From assembly GCA_036898135.1 (NCBI GenBank), contig CM072514.1:86074081-86138080 (forward strand): DNA of 64,000 bases. The letters are read 5' to 3'. Positions 13,823-26,262 of the stretch are shown here, piece by piece. Source of the DNA: Oncomelania hupensis (Eukaryota; Mollusca; Gastropoda; Littorinimorpha; Pomatiopsidae). The notes beneath the pieces are model-generated. The model saw nothing but the letters and a program-made list of their open reading frames with translations, was not told the origin of the DNA and searched no databases. Position numbers and translations under genes: made by a program. Within the stretch, counting starts at the first letter, position 1, and the number at the start of each line of letters is the position of its first letter.

Positions 13823-14080
13823 ACATTAGAAGCATCAGCAACAACATCATCATCTTCATCGTCATCGTTATCACCATCATCATCGTTGTCGTTATCATCA
13901 TCATTGGCGCCGTCGTCGTCATCATCATAATGATCAAGTTGTTCTTCATCTTTTTCTTGTCATTCTTCATCATTATTATCATCATCATCATCATTGTCAT
14001 CATCATCATCTTCTTCTTCTTCTTGTCCTCTCCTCCTCCCCATCAAGTTGTTGCTGTACTTGTTTTTCTTTTATTCTTTG

Positions 14081-14118
<38 letters not shown>

Positions 14119-14215
14119 GCCATTATCACCATCATTACCATCATCATCATCATCATCACCATCAACAATAACAACAATAGCAACCGCAGCCACAATAACA
14201 ACAACAACATTTTCT
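13490..14215 (+). repeat. ATC compound microsatellite region
   Basis: CAT arrays at 13556-13614, 13756-13822, 13976-14010 and 14080-14163, with CTC/TTC-rich links. Apparent poly-Ile, poly-Ser or poly-Met frames here are artefacts. Confidence 0.95.
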
Positions 14216-14557
14216 TCTTCGCCTTCTGCTTTTGGTTCCCCTCCTTCACCTCGTCCTCATCATAAAGTTCTTATTCTTTCTCTTCCTCCTCCATTTGCCT
14301 AACGCTCCTCGTTCCTCTCCTCATTATTTATCTTCGTTGTCTTCCTTCTTTCCGTCCTTTCTTTTTCCTTTTCACACCAAACAGAAAAAACAGCAACAAA
14401 AACTGAATAAATGCAACAGAAGAATCATGGTAGAATTCATTACATTACTTTTGCAAAACGATCCTTTGGACTTGACAACACGCGGCTTCTCAGAGGGCAC
14501 TGCCAGGTTATTTCGTCTGCGTAACGGGGTCAGTTGTCAGTTTTTTCCTTGGAACGC

Positions 14558-14730
14558 ACACACGCACAAACACACGCACACACATAGACACACATACACG
14601 TACATATATACATACATACATACACATAGACACATACATACATACATTTACATACATACATACATAGACACACACATACCCGAAACAAACGCGCACTACT
14701 TATTTATTTATTTATTTATTTTATTTATTC
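14558..14730 (+). repeat. CA, CATA and TTTA microsatellites
   Basis: CA and ACAT/CATA units at 14558-14680, then TTTA at 14698-14729 next to the foldback end. Confidence 0.95.
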
Positions 14731-15339
14731 TGCCGTGAACTGACAAAACCGAGCAAGTCCACAAAACCTACTTTCGAGAAAATCGACGTTTTGTGTTGCG
14801 CTATATTACGCGATCGTTTCTGGAAGTTTAAGGGCATATTATAATGCAATTCCTCGATTTAAGAGTGCATACCTTGAATGTTAAAGAAATGTTTGATAGA
14901 TTTGATGTTTTAAGACTATTTGTGGACTTGCTTTGTTTTGTCAGATTATTCTTTAGATAGATATTTGTTGAGAACATGACAAAACCAAGCAAGTCACCCG
15001 CTTGGTTTTGTCAGTTTATTATTGAATTAAATCCTTGTTAAAAAAATTCACAAAACCAAGTAAGTCAAATCCGCTTGGTTTTGTCAGTTTATTATTAAGT
15101 AAATCCTTGTTTTCAAAATTCACCAAACCAAGTAAGTCCCATAGGCCGTTTCGTTTCTTTGTTAAAAAGTCTGACGAGATGAGTCACATAAGTTGGGTTT
15201 TGTAAGATGTGGGTGCGGCAGTTACAGTGAGTGTATATGTGTGCCTGTTTACTGTTTTTAGCCATTCTTCACTTAATATTCCTGGGTTGGTATGCAGGAG
15301 TCATGGGTTTTTTTTACTCTCCCTTCAAAATAATATTAG

Positions 15340-15440
15340 ATGCAGCCAATTTAATTTTAAAAATACAAAACTATTTTCCTTTCAGTTTCCTATTGTAGCG
15401 ATCTTCCTGCCTTTATACCATGTGTATGTCTTGTATTTTG
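15340..15440 (+). repeat. tRNA-derived SINE, 3' fragment
   Basis: Shares gcagccaattt and tagcgatcttcctgccttta with the 3' part of the copy at 36178-36400. It lies between the left foldback arm and the RTE insertion. Confidence 0.45.
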
Positions 15441-15486
15441 TTGCCCTTGTTGTGTGTCTGTAATATATTTGTTGCTGTTTGTTTGT

Positions 15487-18400
15487 GGGTTCGGGCACTG
15501 AATAGAATAGGCCCAACGTTTCCCGGCGTGTCGTAAGAGGCGACTAACAAGGGTAATGTTAGCACGGCATCACTGGGCGAAAGTCTTCTACACAGAAGTC
15601 ACCGGCCAGGGCGAGGAACCTCACGTTGCTACATGTTTAACGACCACGTGCTCGGGGCCAAAGCGAGCCACACTGTATTCGTGGATTTCGGCTGTGCCCA
15701 ACAGCCTGGAGAGGATTGGGCACCGCCAGGTCCTTTTTTGCCCAAGACACACTACATGCATGATGACACTATCCACTAATTCCATACCGGATAGGTCGTC
15801 GCCCGGCTCAAGGACCGCGCCTTCCGTTGGCCACCAGGACGGAGGTGTTAAGTATGCTACTGATGGACAATTTAGCAAGATCCGCACGAGAAACAACATC
15901 GTCATAGGAACCTGGAATGTCAGGACCCTAACTGCGGAAGGAAAATTTGAAGAACTGGCCCACGAGTTGGACCACTATCGATGGAACGTTCTAGGCATTA
16001 GCGAACTGCGCTGGAAAGGCCTAGGTGAAACAACGACAGACAAAGGCCACAAGCTCTATTTCAGCGGTAGAGATGACAGGCACGAACACGGCGTTGGATT
16101 CTTGGTCCACAAGAACATTCTAGCCACTGTCATGGGTTGCCGCCCAGTAGACTCATTACCATCCGCCTGAGAGCAGCCCCTTTCAACATCACCATCATCC
16201 AGACCTATGCCCCAACATCAGACTATGACGACAGCGAAGTGGAGGATTTTTATGAAAATCTACAGGCGGTCCTTGACCAAGTGCCGAAGAAGGACATAGT
16301 CATAGTGTAAGGCGACTGGAATGCCAAGGTTGGCCAAGATGCGCACCACAACTGGGGAGACACATGTGGACCCCACTGCAACAACGAGATAAATGACAGG
16401 GGTCTGAGACTCTTGGAGCTTGCCAGACACAACAATCTGATACTGGCAAACAGGCTTGGTCTCCACAAAAACTCCAGACGATGGACATGGCACAGTCCCG
16501 GGGGGGGGGGGGGAGCATCACAACCAGATAGACTACATCATGGTCAAGAAACGCTTCAGATCAAGCATCAACATGGGCAGGACACGCACTTTTCCAGGAG
16601 CAGACATCGGAAGTGACCACGATCTCTTGATGATGTCTTTCCGGCTCCACTTGAAGAGAGTAAATGCTGCACTAGACTGAAGTTCGACCTGGACAAACTG
16701 CAAGACCCGGAGGTGGCAGAACTATTTCAGGCCACAATTGAAGGGAAATTTGCACCACTGCTAATTTTGGGGGCTGGTGAAGTAGATGTCAACACCATGA
16801 CCACCACCTTCAACTCAGCTGTGACAGATGCCGCCACTGAGATCCTTGGCAAGCACCGACCAAAGAAGAAGCCGTGGATCACACCTGAACTTTTGGATCT
16901 GTGTGATAAACGAAGAGAGATTAAAAAAAAGAAAGAAAAAGAACACCTCACAGGGAGCTGATGTCTACCGAAAAATCAACAATGACATCCGAAAAGGCAT
17001 GCGCACAGCAAAGGAGAACTGGATAGAAGATCAATGCCAGGAAATAGAGAACAGTCTGAACAAAAACAACAGCAAGAAGGCCTACCAGACTGTAAAGCGG
17101 CTGACAAGTTTCAAACAGCCCAAAGTCTCCACGATCCAAAGCAAGTCTGGCATATGCCTTACAGAAGAACAAGAAGTCTTGGACAGATGGACAGAGTACT
17201 GCTCTGACCTTTACAACCATACACCAAATGGAGACCCATCAGTTCTAGCATGTCCCGAGAACAGAGAAGAAGAAATCCTCCCAATTCTCCGGGAAGAAGT
17301 TGAGGCAGCAGTGCAATCGCTAAAGAAAGGGAAGTCAGCGGGAGTGGACAACATACCCGCGGAACTGCTACAAGCAGGAGGAGAAGCGATGATTGATGCC
17401 CTCACCATTATCTGTAACAAGATCTGGCAGAGTGGAGAGTGGCCTATACCATGGGCCCAGTCGCTTGTCATCACTCTTCCCAAAAAATGTAACCTTCAGG
17501 AGTGTGAAAATTACCGCACCGTCAGCCTCATCATCCATCCCAGCAAGGTCCTCCTGAAAATGTTACTCAACAGGTTGAAACCCCAAGTTGAACAAATCAT
17601 AGCTGAAGAACAAGCAGGATTCAGGGCAGGGCGAAGTACCACTGAACAGATTTTCAACCTCAGAATAATCTGTGAGAAATACCTACAGCACCAACAACAT
17701 CTATATCATGTGTTCATAGACTTCAAGAAAACGTTTGATCGAGTCTGGCATGCAGCTCTATGGGCAACAATGAAAGCGTACAACATCAGACCTAAAATTA
17801 TTGAAGTAATCAAAAACCTGTATGACAAGGCTACCAGTGCAGTCCTCCACAACAGCGCCATCGGGAACTGGTTCAGAACAACAATCGGTGTGCGTCAAGA
17901 TGCCTACTCTCTCCAACACCCTTCAACATCTTCCTAGAGCGCATCATGTCAGATGCTCTTGCAGATCGCGAAGGCACAGTCAGCATAGGGGGTAGAGCAA
18001 TCTCCAATCTTCCTTTTGCGGATGACATTGATGGATTGGATGGAGAGGAACAAGAACTTGAACAGCTGGTACAGAGGCTTGACACCACCTCCAAAGCTTG
18101 TGGAATTGAAATAAGTGCAGAGAAGACCGAAATGATGACCAACAACACCAATGGCATCAACACGGACATCAAAGTCCAAGGCCAATCCCTCAACACAGTG
18201 GATAGCTTCAAATATTTAGGAGCCATTGTATCAGACAATGGGTCCCGACAGGAAGTCCTCTCCAGGATCGCACAAACAACTGCTGCCCTGACAAGGTTGA
18301 AGCCATTTGGAAAGAAAGGACCATCATTCTACATTCCAAAGTAAGACTGCTGCGCTCCCTTGTCATCTCCATCTTCCTATATGCTTGCGAAGCATGACCC

Positions 18401-18830
18401 TCACAGCAGATCTACAACGAAGAATACAAAGCATGGAGAGGAGGTGCTACAGAAGACTTCTGGGCATTTTCTATACCCAACACATCACCAACGACGAAGT
18501 CCGACAGACCATCACACAAGCCATTTGACAACACGATGACCTGCTCACAGTGGTGAAGAAACGGAAACTATGATGGTATGGCCACGTCACCAGATCATCA
18601 GGCCTTGCAAAGACTATTCTGCAAGGCACAGTGCAAGGAGGTAGAAGAAGAGGGAGACCGAAAAAGAGGTGGGAGGACAACATTCGAGAATGGACTGGTT
18701 TGACACTGAGCGAAGCCATCAGGGCTGCTGAGGACAGAGAGAGATGGAGTATGCTGGTTAAACGATCATCTGTGGTGCCCCCACGACCTCAGGGTTACGG
18801 GACAGGATAGGATAGGATATGATAGGATAA
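15487..18830 (+). mobile_element. RTE-clade non-LTR retrotransposon, near full length, broken
   Basis: A copy of about 3.3 kb flanked by a 9-bp duplication TTTGTTTGT (15478-15486 and 18831-18839). It encodes an apurinic-type endonuclease (IVIGTWNVRTL near 15900, GDWNAKVGQD near 16313), then a reverse transcriptase (EEQAGFRAGRSTTEQ near 17608, FIDFKKTFDRVW near 17714, catalytic FADD near 18018) and a C-terminal region ending in KKRWEDNIREW. Stops interrupt the endonuclease (16168, 16308), a G-run shifts the frame at about 16500, and the RT changes frame near 17895-17935, so it is not a working copy. The 3' end is a GGATA tandem tail (18803-18830). Short tandem tails and the endonuclease/RT order fit RTE (BovB-like) LINEs. 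Clade assignment is from motif memory, not a search. Confidence 0.88.
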
Positions 18831-19735
18831 TTTGTTTGTTTATTTCCACACCTCGTGGAAGTTGCCGCGTAGGCGGAAGATCTACAGGATCCTTCATGGT
18901 GGGCAGGAAAGTACATGAAGAAAACTCTTTTTCAAAATGCCGAACACGTCCTTTGCTGACCGAAATTTCGTCATCATTTTCACAGGAAAATAATATTGCA
19001 CAGCAGCAATAACATGGATTCTCACTGGTCCACTTCATCTTAAGGCGCTTTCTCATTGGTCGGGAGGACTTACTTTTCTTTGTCAGGTTATTGTAGAAAA
19101 TGACGTCATCATGCCAACTCGAGCATCAGCCAGAGGATCGCGGAAACAAAATCGCAGGGGACTTGCTTGGTTTTATCAGTTTATTCCCCCACTTAAAATT
19201 TTTTTAACAAGGACTTGCTCTATGATATCTCCAAATCTAAACATAGTTCGGATTTGATTTTTACAGGTAAGATGCGTCATTCTCTTGCAAGTTTGATGGC
19301 GCAAAAAACTCATTTTCGACCTTAGGTGGACTTACTCGGTTTTGTCAAATCACGGCAGTATTGTCCTTATATAGCGCATTCCAGTTTAAGAGCTGCTCAA
19401 GGCATCGACATTCTATCTCACGTATACATGCATTTCCATGAAGTTCATGTTTTACTATCGAGTGAAGAAATGTTGTTGGCATAATCTCCCCGTTATTGGC
19501 GAGTTGACGAACAGGCGACAGCGACAGCGACAGCAAAGTGCATTCCTCACTTACTCCTGCACTTCGTGTTTTGAGTTTGAATTCAAGTTACAGAATGGTC
19601 CTTCACAAATTGTGCCCCCAATCTATGGAACGCTCTTCCTCTTCAGTTGAAGCAGAGTGTGGCAGCTATGTCATCTTTCAAGAAGTCACTACAAAAATGT
19701 CCTCTCTTCTAAACACACTTTATGGTGAACCTCCG

Positions 19736-19737
<2 letters not shown>

Positions 19738-19812
<75 letters not shown>
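19738..19812 (+). repeat. AT microsatellite
   Basis: About 37 AT units. Confidence 0.97.
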
Positions 19813-19817
<5 letters not shown>

Positions 19818-20067
19818 TATTACGTTAGTTATACTCTTAGGGCCACTTTTTTTTCGTTCTGTGTCTCCCTCCCCAGCTCCATCCATCCCACCACCACCCC
19901 ACCAACACCTTGCATGCACTGAGCATATCTAACGACGTGGGAGGAATCGCACTATACAAGTCAACAACATCAGCATCACCATGGACTGGGTTGCTGATTG
20001 CACGTTTCAACAGTGGAGGCATTGTACCAAAGAGCATCGTTCAACGTGTATGGAATGAACAATGGGA

Positions 20068-20330
20068 CGGTATGCTCGCTCCGTTGGCTAGGGCGCTGGT
20101 TTCCTAAAGCGAAGGTTGCGGGTTCAGTCCCCCGCAAAGGGAGGAACATTACGTGACTTTGGTACGAGACAATTGCAGGTCCCTGAAGTTTTGTTTTGTT
20201 TTGCTTTCCACTCGACATTCCTGCCTTCTTTGAATGATGGTATTTGGATGTTAGCAATCTAAACATTTCAATTGAAATAATGTCCTTTTGATAGCAATAT
20301 CCTTGCCTTTATTCCGCGCGTGTGCGTGTA
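20068..20330 (+). repeat. tRNA-derived SINE
   Basis: An A-box-like ttggctagggcgctgg and a B-box-like gcgggttcagtcccccgc lie 30-40 bp apart, followed by a non-tRNA body shared with 36179-36400 (cgcaaagggaggaac, ggtacgagac) and with 15340-15440 (tagcaatatccttgccttta). It does not fold as a full tRNA. Confidence 0.6.
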
Positions 20331-20346
20331 GGGGGGGGGGGGGGGG

Positions 20347-20417
<71 letters not shown>
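20331..20417 (+). repeat. G-run and GT microsatellite
   Basis: Seventeen G, then about 33 GT units. Confidence 0.97.
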
Positions 20418-20419
<2 letters not shown>

Positions 20420-20587
20420 ATGATTCAAATATTTTATGCTTGTGTTCATGTAGAAGACATTTTTCTTATTTACAAACTTTTGAATGCGTGATATGTAAAT
20501 ATTACGTAATTGCTTAAGATTTGAATGGATGAAAATGTTGACAGAGGGTTGACAGAGTCTTGCATGATGCTGGCTACTTGCATCTCA

Positions 20588-22165
20588 GGATGCCCTGTGG
20601 GTTCAGGCACCGAACAGAACAGTTCCAACGTTTCCCGGCGTGTGGTAAGAGGCGCTAACAGAGGTGATGTCAGCACGGCATCACTGGTCGAAAGTCTTCT
20701 ACACAGAAGTCACCGGCCAGGACGGAGGAACCTCACGTTACTATAGGTACAACGACCACGTGCTCGGCGCCCAGGTGAGCCACACTGTATTCGTGGATTT
20801 CGGCTGTGACCAACAGCTTGGAGAGGAATGGGCCCGGATCGGTCGTCACCCAGGTCACCAAGAACCGCGCCTTCCGTTGGCCACCAGGACGGAGGTGATA
20901 AGCGTGCTACTGATGGAAAACTTGCCAAGATCCGCACGAGAGACAACATCGTGATAGGAACCTGGAATGTCAGGACCCTAACTGCGGAGAGAAAATTAGA
21001 AGAACAGGCCCGCGAGCTGGACCACTATCGATGGAACATTTTAAATATCAGCGAACTGCGCTGAAAAGGGCCTAGGTGAAACAACGATCGAAAAGCTTTG
21101 TTTCAGCGGGAGAGATGACCGGCACGAACGCGGCGTCGGACACTTGGTCCACACAGAAACTCTATCCACAGTAATGGGTTGCTGCCCAGTCTCCAGTAGA
21201 CTCATTACCATCCATTTGAGAGCAGACCCTCTCAACATCACTCTCATTCAGGCCTATGCCTCAACATAAGGCTATGACGAAAGCAAAGTCGATGATTTCT
21301 ATGAACATCTGCAGGATGTCCTTGTAGACCAAGTGTCTAAGAAGGACATAGTCATAGCGCAAGGCGACTGGAATGCCAAGGTTGGACAAGATGCGTACCA
21401 CAATTGGGGAGACACGTGTGGACCCCACTGCAACAACGAGACAAATGCCAGAGGTCTGAGATTCTTGGGGTTTGCCAGATACAACAATCTGGTACTGACG
21501 AACACGCTTGGTCTCCACAAAAACTCCAGACGATGGACCTGGCACAGTCCCAGTGGGGAGCATCCCAACCAGATTAACTAGAAACGCTTCAGATCAAGCG
21601 TCAACATTGGCAGGACACGCACTTTTCCAGGTGCAGACATCGGAAGTGACCACGATCTCGTGATGATGCACCAGACTGAAGTTCGACCTGGATAAACTGC
21701 AAGACCAGGAAATGGCAGAAATAGTCCAAGCCACAATTGGAGGGAAATTTGCACCACTGCTCATTTTGGAAGTTGATGAAGTAGATGTCAACACCATGAC
21801 CACCACCTTCAACTCAGCTGTGACAGATACCGCCATTGAGATTCTTGGCAGATGACATTTATGGATTGGCTGGAGAGGAACAAGAAATTGAACAGCAGGT
21901 ACAGAGGTTTGACACCACCTCCACAGCCGATGGCATGGCATCAGAGCATCAGTCCTTGCAAAGACCATCCTGCAAGGCGCGGTGCAAAGAGGCAGAAGAA
22001 GAGGGAGACAGAAAAAGAGGTGGGAGGACAACATTCGAGAATGAACTGGCTTGACACTGAGCGAAGCCATGAGGGTTGCTGAGGACAGAGAAAGATGGAG
22101 TACTGTGGTTAAACGATCATATATGGTACCCCAACGACCTACGAGTTACGGGATAGGATAGGATA
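20588..22165 (+). mobile_element. RTE-clade LINE, internally deleted copy
   Basis: This shares the 5' leader of the copy at 15487 (gggttcaggcaccgaacag) and the endonuclease start (IVIGTWNVRTL near 20953). It then jumps from the endonuclease/linker region straight to the FADD region near 21850 and to the C-terminus near 21950. It ends in a GGATA tail near 22150-22165. Most of the RT is missing. Stops are present, for example the TGA at 21062. Confidence 0.82.
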
Positions 22166-22586
22166 TAGGATTATAGGTTATACCTTGTTTTCCATGGCGA
22201 CATAAGTGACTGTACGTTATGCCCGTGATAAGGAATAAATATTTGCTGACTTGAATGGTTTTTTATGATGGATGTTTACTTGGGGGAAGAGGTGGATGTA
22301 AGCTGCAAGGGAAGTTACAAGGTCCGACATGTCTGCTCTAAGCACGCGATGCAATGTCTGCCCACAGGTCGGCCTTTAATTCCGGTTTTACCTAGACTAA
22401 TTAATACGAATGGATCCAGTATCATACCGACAGCAACATTTTACGTCTTAACAAGTCTCCGAACCTAATGGCTCTGGAATGGTGAGGAGGGGTGAGGGAG
22501 AGGGAGATGGTACATGTATGGTTGTTTTGTTTTCATTGATAAATGACATTAGACTTTCACAAACCTATAAATGCACATGCATAAAG

Positions 22587-22590
<4 letters not shown>

Positions 22591-22638
<48 letters not shown>
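22591..22638 (+). repeat. CA microsatellite
   Basis: About 24 CA units. Adjoining DNA (22180-23420) shows no gene. Confidence 0.97.
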
Positions 22639-22639
<1 letters not shown>

Positions 22640-23419
22640 TTATGTACTTAATCAAACACTGTTTCTTGAGATGGTGCAATTCAGAATTGGGCGTACACTC
22701 AGATACCCTGAACGAAAATGTTGCATGAACTCGCGGGTTCCCTAAAAGTATTCGGTAAGCAGAAGTGCGGTCTGGGGGAGGGGGGAAAGGGTGGGAAAGC
22801 GAGAGTTGTAGGAGGTGCAAATTGTTATTTTCTCCAAAAACAGATAAACGATAGTCGATGCAAGGGACGAGGGTGTGAGGATGAATTCGGGTCAGATCTT
22901 TAAACAAACATGGTAGGGAGTGGAAAAATGGTGCATGCAGGTGTGACGTGAAGTGTCCTACAGTAGGGTGGGTTGGATTTGTGTGCGATGGGGGGCGGGG
23001 GTGGGGGGGGGATAGGGGATTGAGCTTGGCTGGACTGGTTTGTCACGTTGTAAAATCTTGTTAAACATCTCTTGGATTTCTGGTGACCATGAAAAGTACT
23101 GTTTCAATGCACATGCTATCTTCTTTTGAAGACAAACTGACAAGCCGTACGCCCTCAGTGTAAAAGCTCAACACGCTTTGAAACGTCAACACTAAGAATG
23201 GCTGTCAATCTACACCGTTTTAAGAGAAGATGCTGACAGCTGAATATTTAACTTACTTATAGGAGAAAGTATGCGTTAGCAGAACACTGGGCTATCGTGA
23301 GTGCAAAGAAAATAACAAGAAAAAACTGATATGAAACCATAACTTAATATGCCCAATGCAAATCTTCCATCGAAATTGACAGTATAACACTGCCTTAAAT
23401 GCTTTGATGGTAAGGTCAG

Positions 23420-24115
23420 TGTTAGGGTTAGGGTTACCTTCCTTCACCCTATCTAGGAGGACAGCTGTTGGTTGAGAGCAAAGCGCATGACAGCTGTTTC
23501 GACCTTTGTAGGTCAACTTCGGACAGTCTCTGGGCCACTCTGCTGGGGTGGTGTATGGCTCCCGACTAACATTACTTAACTAGCGAGTTGTCACGACAAA
23601 TTTCCTCTCTGTAGTCATCAATCCAGAACCGCAAACAAACGTCTCTAATAACCTCGGCTTTCGTAATCTCTGTTGCCTTCCAATCTGAGAAAGCTCAAGA
23701 TTTGAGAGAACTGCAGCCATACAAAAATCGCAGTTTTACATAAGGAACAGGAGGATAAAGAAGCAGAAGACTGATACGTGCGTGCACGAACACATACACA
23801 CACATACATACACACACACTCTCTCTCTCAAACACACACATACTCTCTCTTTTTCTCACACACGCACATACCCGCATGCACATTAGACTACATAACCTTT
23901 ACGTCCACACATACACGCATACACACACGCATACACACACACAGCCGTATAAAAACGCCGTTGTAATGACTTTCATGAAGCTCCACGTACGTCGTTATGA
24001 CATTTAAAAAAATTGTATCCATTGTTTGAAGCTAACCCTAACTTAAACCCTAACTCTAACCCCAAACCCCAACCCTTAACCTAACCCTAAGCGTAACGCA
24101 CAGCCCTAACCCTAA
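23420..24115. repeat. Degenerate interstitial telomere-like repeats
   Basis: gttagggttagggtta at 23422-23437, and a longer, imperfect CCCTAA-type run at 24032-24112. Both are short and interrupted. Confidence 0.7.
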
Positions 24116-24518
24116 CGGAACACTGTTTTGACGTCAAAATAACGGGGCCGTCAAAAGACCACAGAGTATAAGGTGTGTGTAGCAATAACGGCGTTCGGGA
24201 CCCACATGCATACAAACCCACGCGCCTACATCACCTTTTTTTTAAATAACACATTTCCTTTTTCCATCCATCCCCTTGTGAACAAACCCACAACACCCCC
24301 TCCCCATTCCACCCCCTCTCTCACTCACCCACCCCCATACCCACACCATTCTTACCACCCTTCCTCACACCCTCCCCCTCTCCCCCACCTCACTCCTCCC
24401 CGCCTACGCCTCAATCGAGCAAATGTGCATTACCCTGTAGATTTCGCTAACAGAAGGTCCATTAGCAGACGACAATAGGCATACTGGAAATACGCGGTCT
24501 TAGTGCTATGCTGGTTAC

Positions 24519-25096
24519 ATTACATTACATGATTATTGCTTTAGGTCCAGCGGACTCTTCCCAGCCAAATCAGGACCGGACAACCCCTGATCCGCATAAA
24601 AGATCTGCTGAAACAACCCTAGTGGTAAAACTGAAAGCTTTCCACCAGCCAGTCACTTTACAATAAAGACATCCCACGCAGGGGACGCTGAGGCTATACT
24701 CTAATTTATCGAACCCCCGTTTACAAAAACAAGATAGAATACAAACCTCATTATAAATTATCAACAAAACACGTACATATAAAATGCCTACATTGCTAAA
24801 TAATAACATCATAGGAAGCCCTAGTGACCACCTGGCAGAAAGCGTCCAATATTCCCAAGCTGATCCAACAGACCTCATACACAAATAAGGAGTCTTGTTC
24901 CGGAAGAGTTTTGAAGAAAAAAGGTAGGTGACTGGTCTAGCGAAGAAGAAGATAGTATAGCAGATTGATAGAACAGAGCAGGAATGAGAAAGAGCAAATG
25001 AGAAAGACAGCGACAATGGGAATTCAAAGCACTAAATCTCCAGAAAGTGGGGATACTATTTATACTGAAACCCCCGGCACCCCAACGGGGGTGCTT
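24519..25096 (-). mobile_element. Retroposon family R1, copy 1
   Basis: One of three copies of an unclassified ~0.6-0.7 kb repeat. It is flanked by an exact 10-bp duplication TGCTGGTTAC (24509-24518, 25097-25106) and ends in a short ATGTA tandem tail, as retroposed sequences do. A TATA-like cagtataaatagt lies near its 5' end. A 148-codon frame (24570-25016) is shared with copy 3. Confidence 0.7.
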
Positions 25097-25117
25097 TGCT
25101 GGTTACGGATGTTCGAG

Positions 25118-26085
25118 GTGTACTGTCGCGTAGTGGTAATGATACACCTTACTAATGTTTCATGTTAAGCAACGTCAAGTAATGTTAGAAGAGGCGAACA
25201 TCTTTGTTTTGTTATAATAATTATTTTCTGGCATCTGTACGAACTAGGTTGAATAGTTGTTATTATTTGATTGCATCTAATTTACAAACAGAGGTGAATA
25301 TATGTTATGTGTATTTGACTTGTTCCCTGTTGCTCAATCAGAGGAATAGCGTACTGGTTTGAACCCAAGAGAGGGGTTAGTAGTGAGATTGGTGACCGCG
25401 CATGGAATCCTATCCTATCCTATCCCGCAACTCGGAAGTCGTTGGGACACCACAGATGATCGTTTAACCAGTGAACTCCATCCTTCTCTGTCCTCAGCAA
25501 CCCTCATGGCTTCGCTCAGTGTCATGCCATTCCATTCTCGAATGTTGTCCTCCCACCTCTTTTTCTTTCTCCCTTTTCTTCTGCCTCCTTGCACCGTGTC
25601 ATAGTATCGGAGTTTCCGTTTCTTCACCACCGTGAGCATGTTATCGTGTTGTCCAGGCTTGTATGATGGTCTGCCGGACTTCGGCGTTGGTGATGTGCAG
25701 AGTATAGAAAATGCCCAGGAGTCTTCTGTAGCACCTCATCTCCATGCTTTGTATTCTTCGTTGTAGGTCTGTTGTGAGGGTCCATGCTTCGCAAGCGTAT
25801 AAGAAAATGGGAATGACAAGGGAGCGCAGCAGCCTTACCTTGGAATGTAGACTGATGGTACTCATGGAATACAAGCACACACAAAAAAACGACACAAAAA
25901 GAATGAAACGCTCACAACACAATTTAGTCGACCCAGCGGTGAATGGGGACCTCGCTGGATCTGCTTGGAACCGGGGAAGATAAAGCACCGAGGGAGAAGA
26001 GATAGACACCTTCCTCATTAAGCTGGCCTAGACAAAAGGGACGGCCCAACCGCCTCTCTCTACAACGAACGAAAGTTTACGTAAA
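25118..26085 (+). repeat. 5S-like SINE, split by an RTE insertion
   Basis: Head parts lie at 25118-25190 and 25345-25404, the RTE fragment follows at 25409-25862, and the body resumes at 25871-26085. The SINE was there first because the RTE carries its own target duplication. It ends about 70 bp before the acceptor of the MIP signal exon. Confidence 0.6.
25409..25862 (-). mobile_element. RTE-clade LINE 3' fragment, with target-site duplication
   Basis: A 5'-truncated copy holding the RT C-terminal region on the minus strand (residues like LLRSLVIPIFLYACEAWTL) and a GGATA tail at its low-coordinate end. It is flanked by an exact 8-bp duplication, CATGGAAT, at 25401-25408 and 25863-25870. It splits a 5S-like SINE. 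Confidence 0.88.
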
Positions 26086-26157
26086 AACATTTGGTAAATG
26101 ATATGCTATATTAGACTAAGAATTACAAACAGTATAGTTTGCTCTTCTCTGTTCCAG

Positions 26158-26192
26158 TGCCTGTTCAACCTTGACCTTCGCCAGGTGACGTC
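26158..26192 (+). other. 5' UTR part of the MIP precursor signal-peptide exon
   Basis: A pyrimidine-rich tract followed by CAG (gctcttctctgttccag, ending at 26157) is a good 3' splice site, so this exon probably starts at 26158 and carries 35 nt of leader before the ATG. This implies at least one non-coding exon further upstream, which I could not place. A second, weaker acceptor-like CAG lies at 26182-26184. The leader ends in a perfect TGACGTCA palindrome (26186-26193) that overlaps the A of the start codon. Confidence 0.6.
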
Positions 26193-26262
26193 ATGCAGGT
26201 CATAGGTCAGCTCCTGGCTCTCTTGATCTTCTCGTTCCTCAGTGTTCTCGCAGACAAAACAG
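26193..26262 (+). CDS. MIP-type neuropeptide precursor, exon encoding the signal peptide
   Basis: The ATG at 26193 opens 23 codons plus one base. The product is a classic signal peptide: short N-region MQVIGQ, hydrophobic core LLALLIFSFLSV, and a small-residue cleavage site at VLA before DKT. The frame ends at a consensus donor, CAG|gtaagt, at 26262/26263, leaving one base (phase 1). The peptide exon at 60148 begins behind an acceptor in the same phase, and joining them makes a Gly codon (G|GT) and continues in the open precursor frame. The peptide exon has no convincing signal peptide of its own, which a secreted neuropeptide precursor needs. The open frame is too short to score by length; splice sites and composition are the evidence. 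The link across about 33.9 kb is inferred, and further small exons in between are possible. If wrong, this would be the signal exon of another secreted protein gene. Confidence 0.75.

Larger units (their letters stand above)
14730..19358. mobile_element. Foldback-type element, split by an RTE insertion
   Basis: The ends are inverted: ctgccgtga...tgacaaaaccgagcaagtcc at 14730-14760 and the complement at 19329-19358. Each arm holds several copies, in both orientations, of a short motif cttggttttgtcag (near 15001, 15074, 19168; inverted near 14741, 14978, 15051, 15121). The middle contains the RTE LINE at 15487-18830; without it the element is about 1.3 kb. No transposase is visible. The flanks share only TATT. 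Confidence 0.6.

Noticed and set aside
15556..18344. Host endonuclease/reverse transcriptase gene
   Set aside because: Stops, frameshifts, a tandem-repeat tail and target duplications show it is a dead LINE copy.
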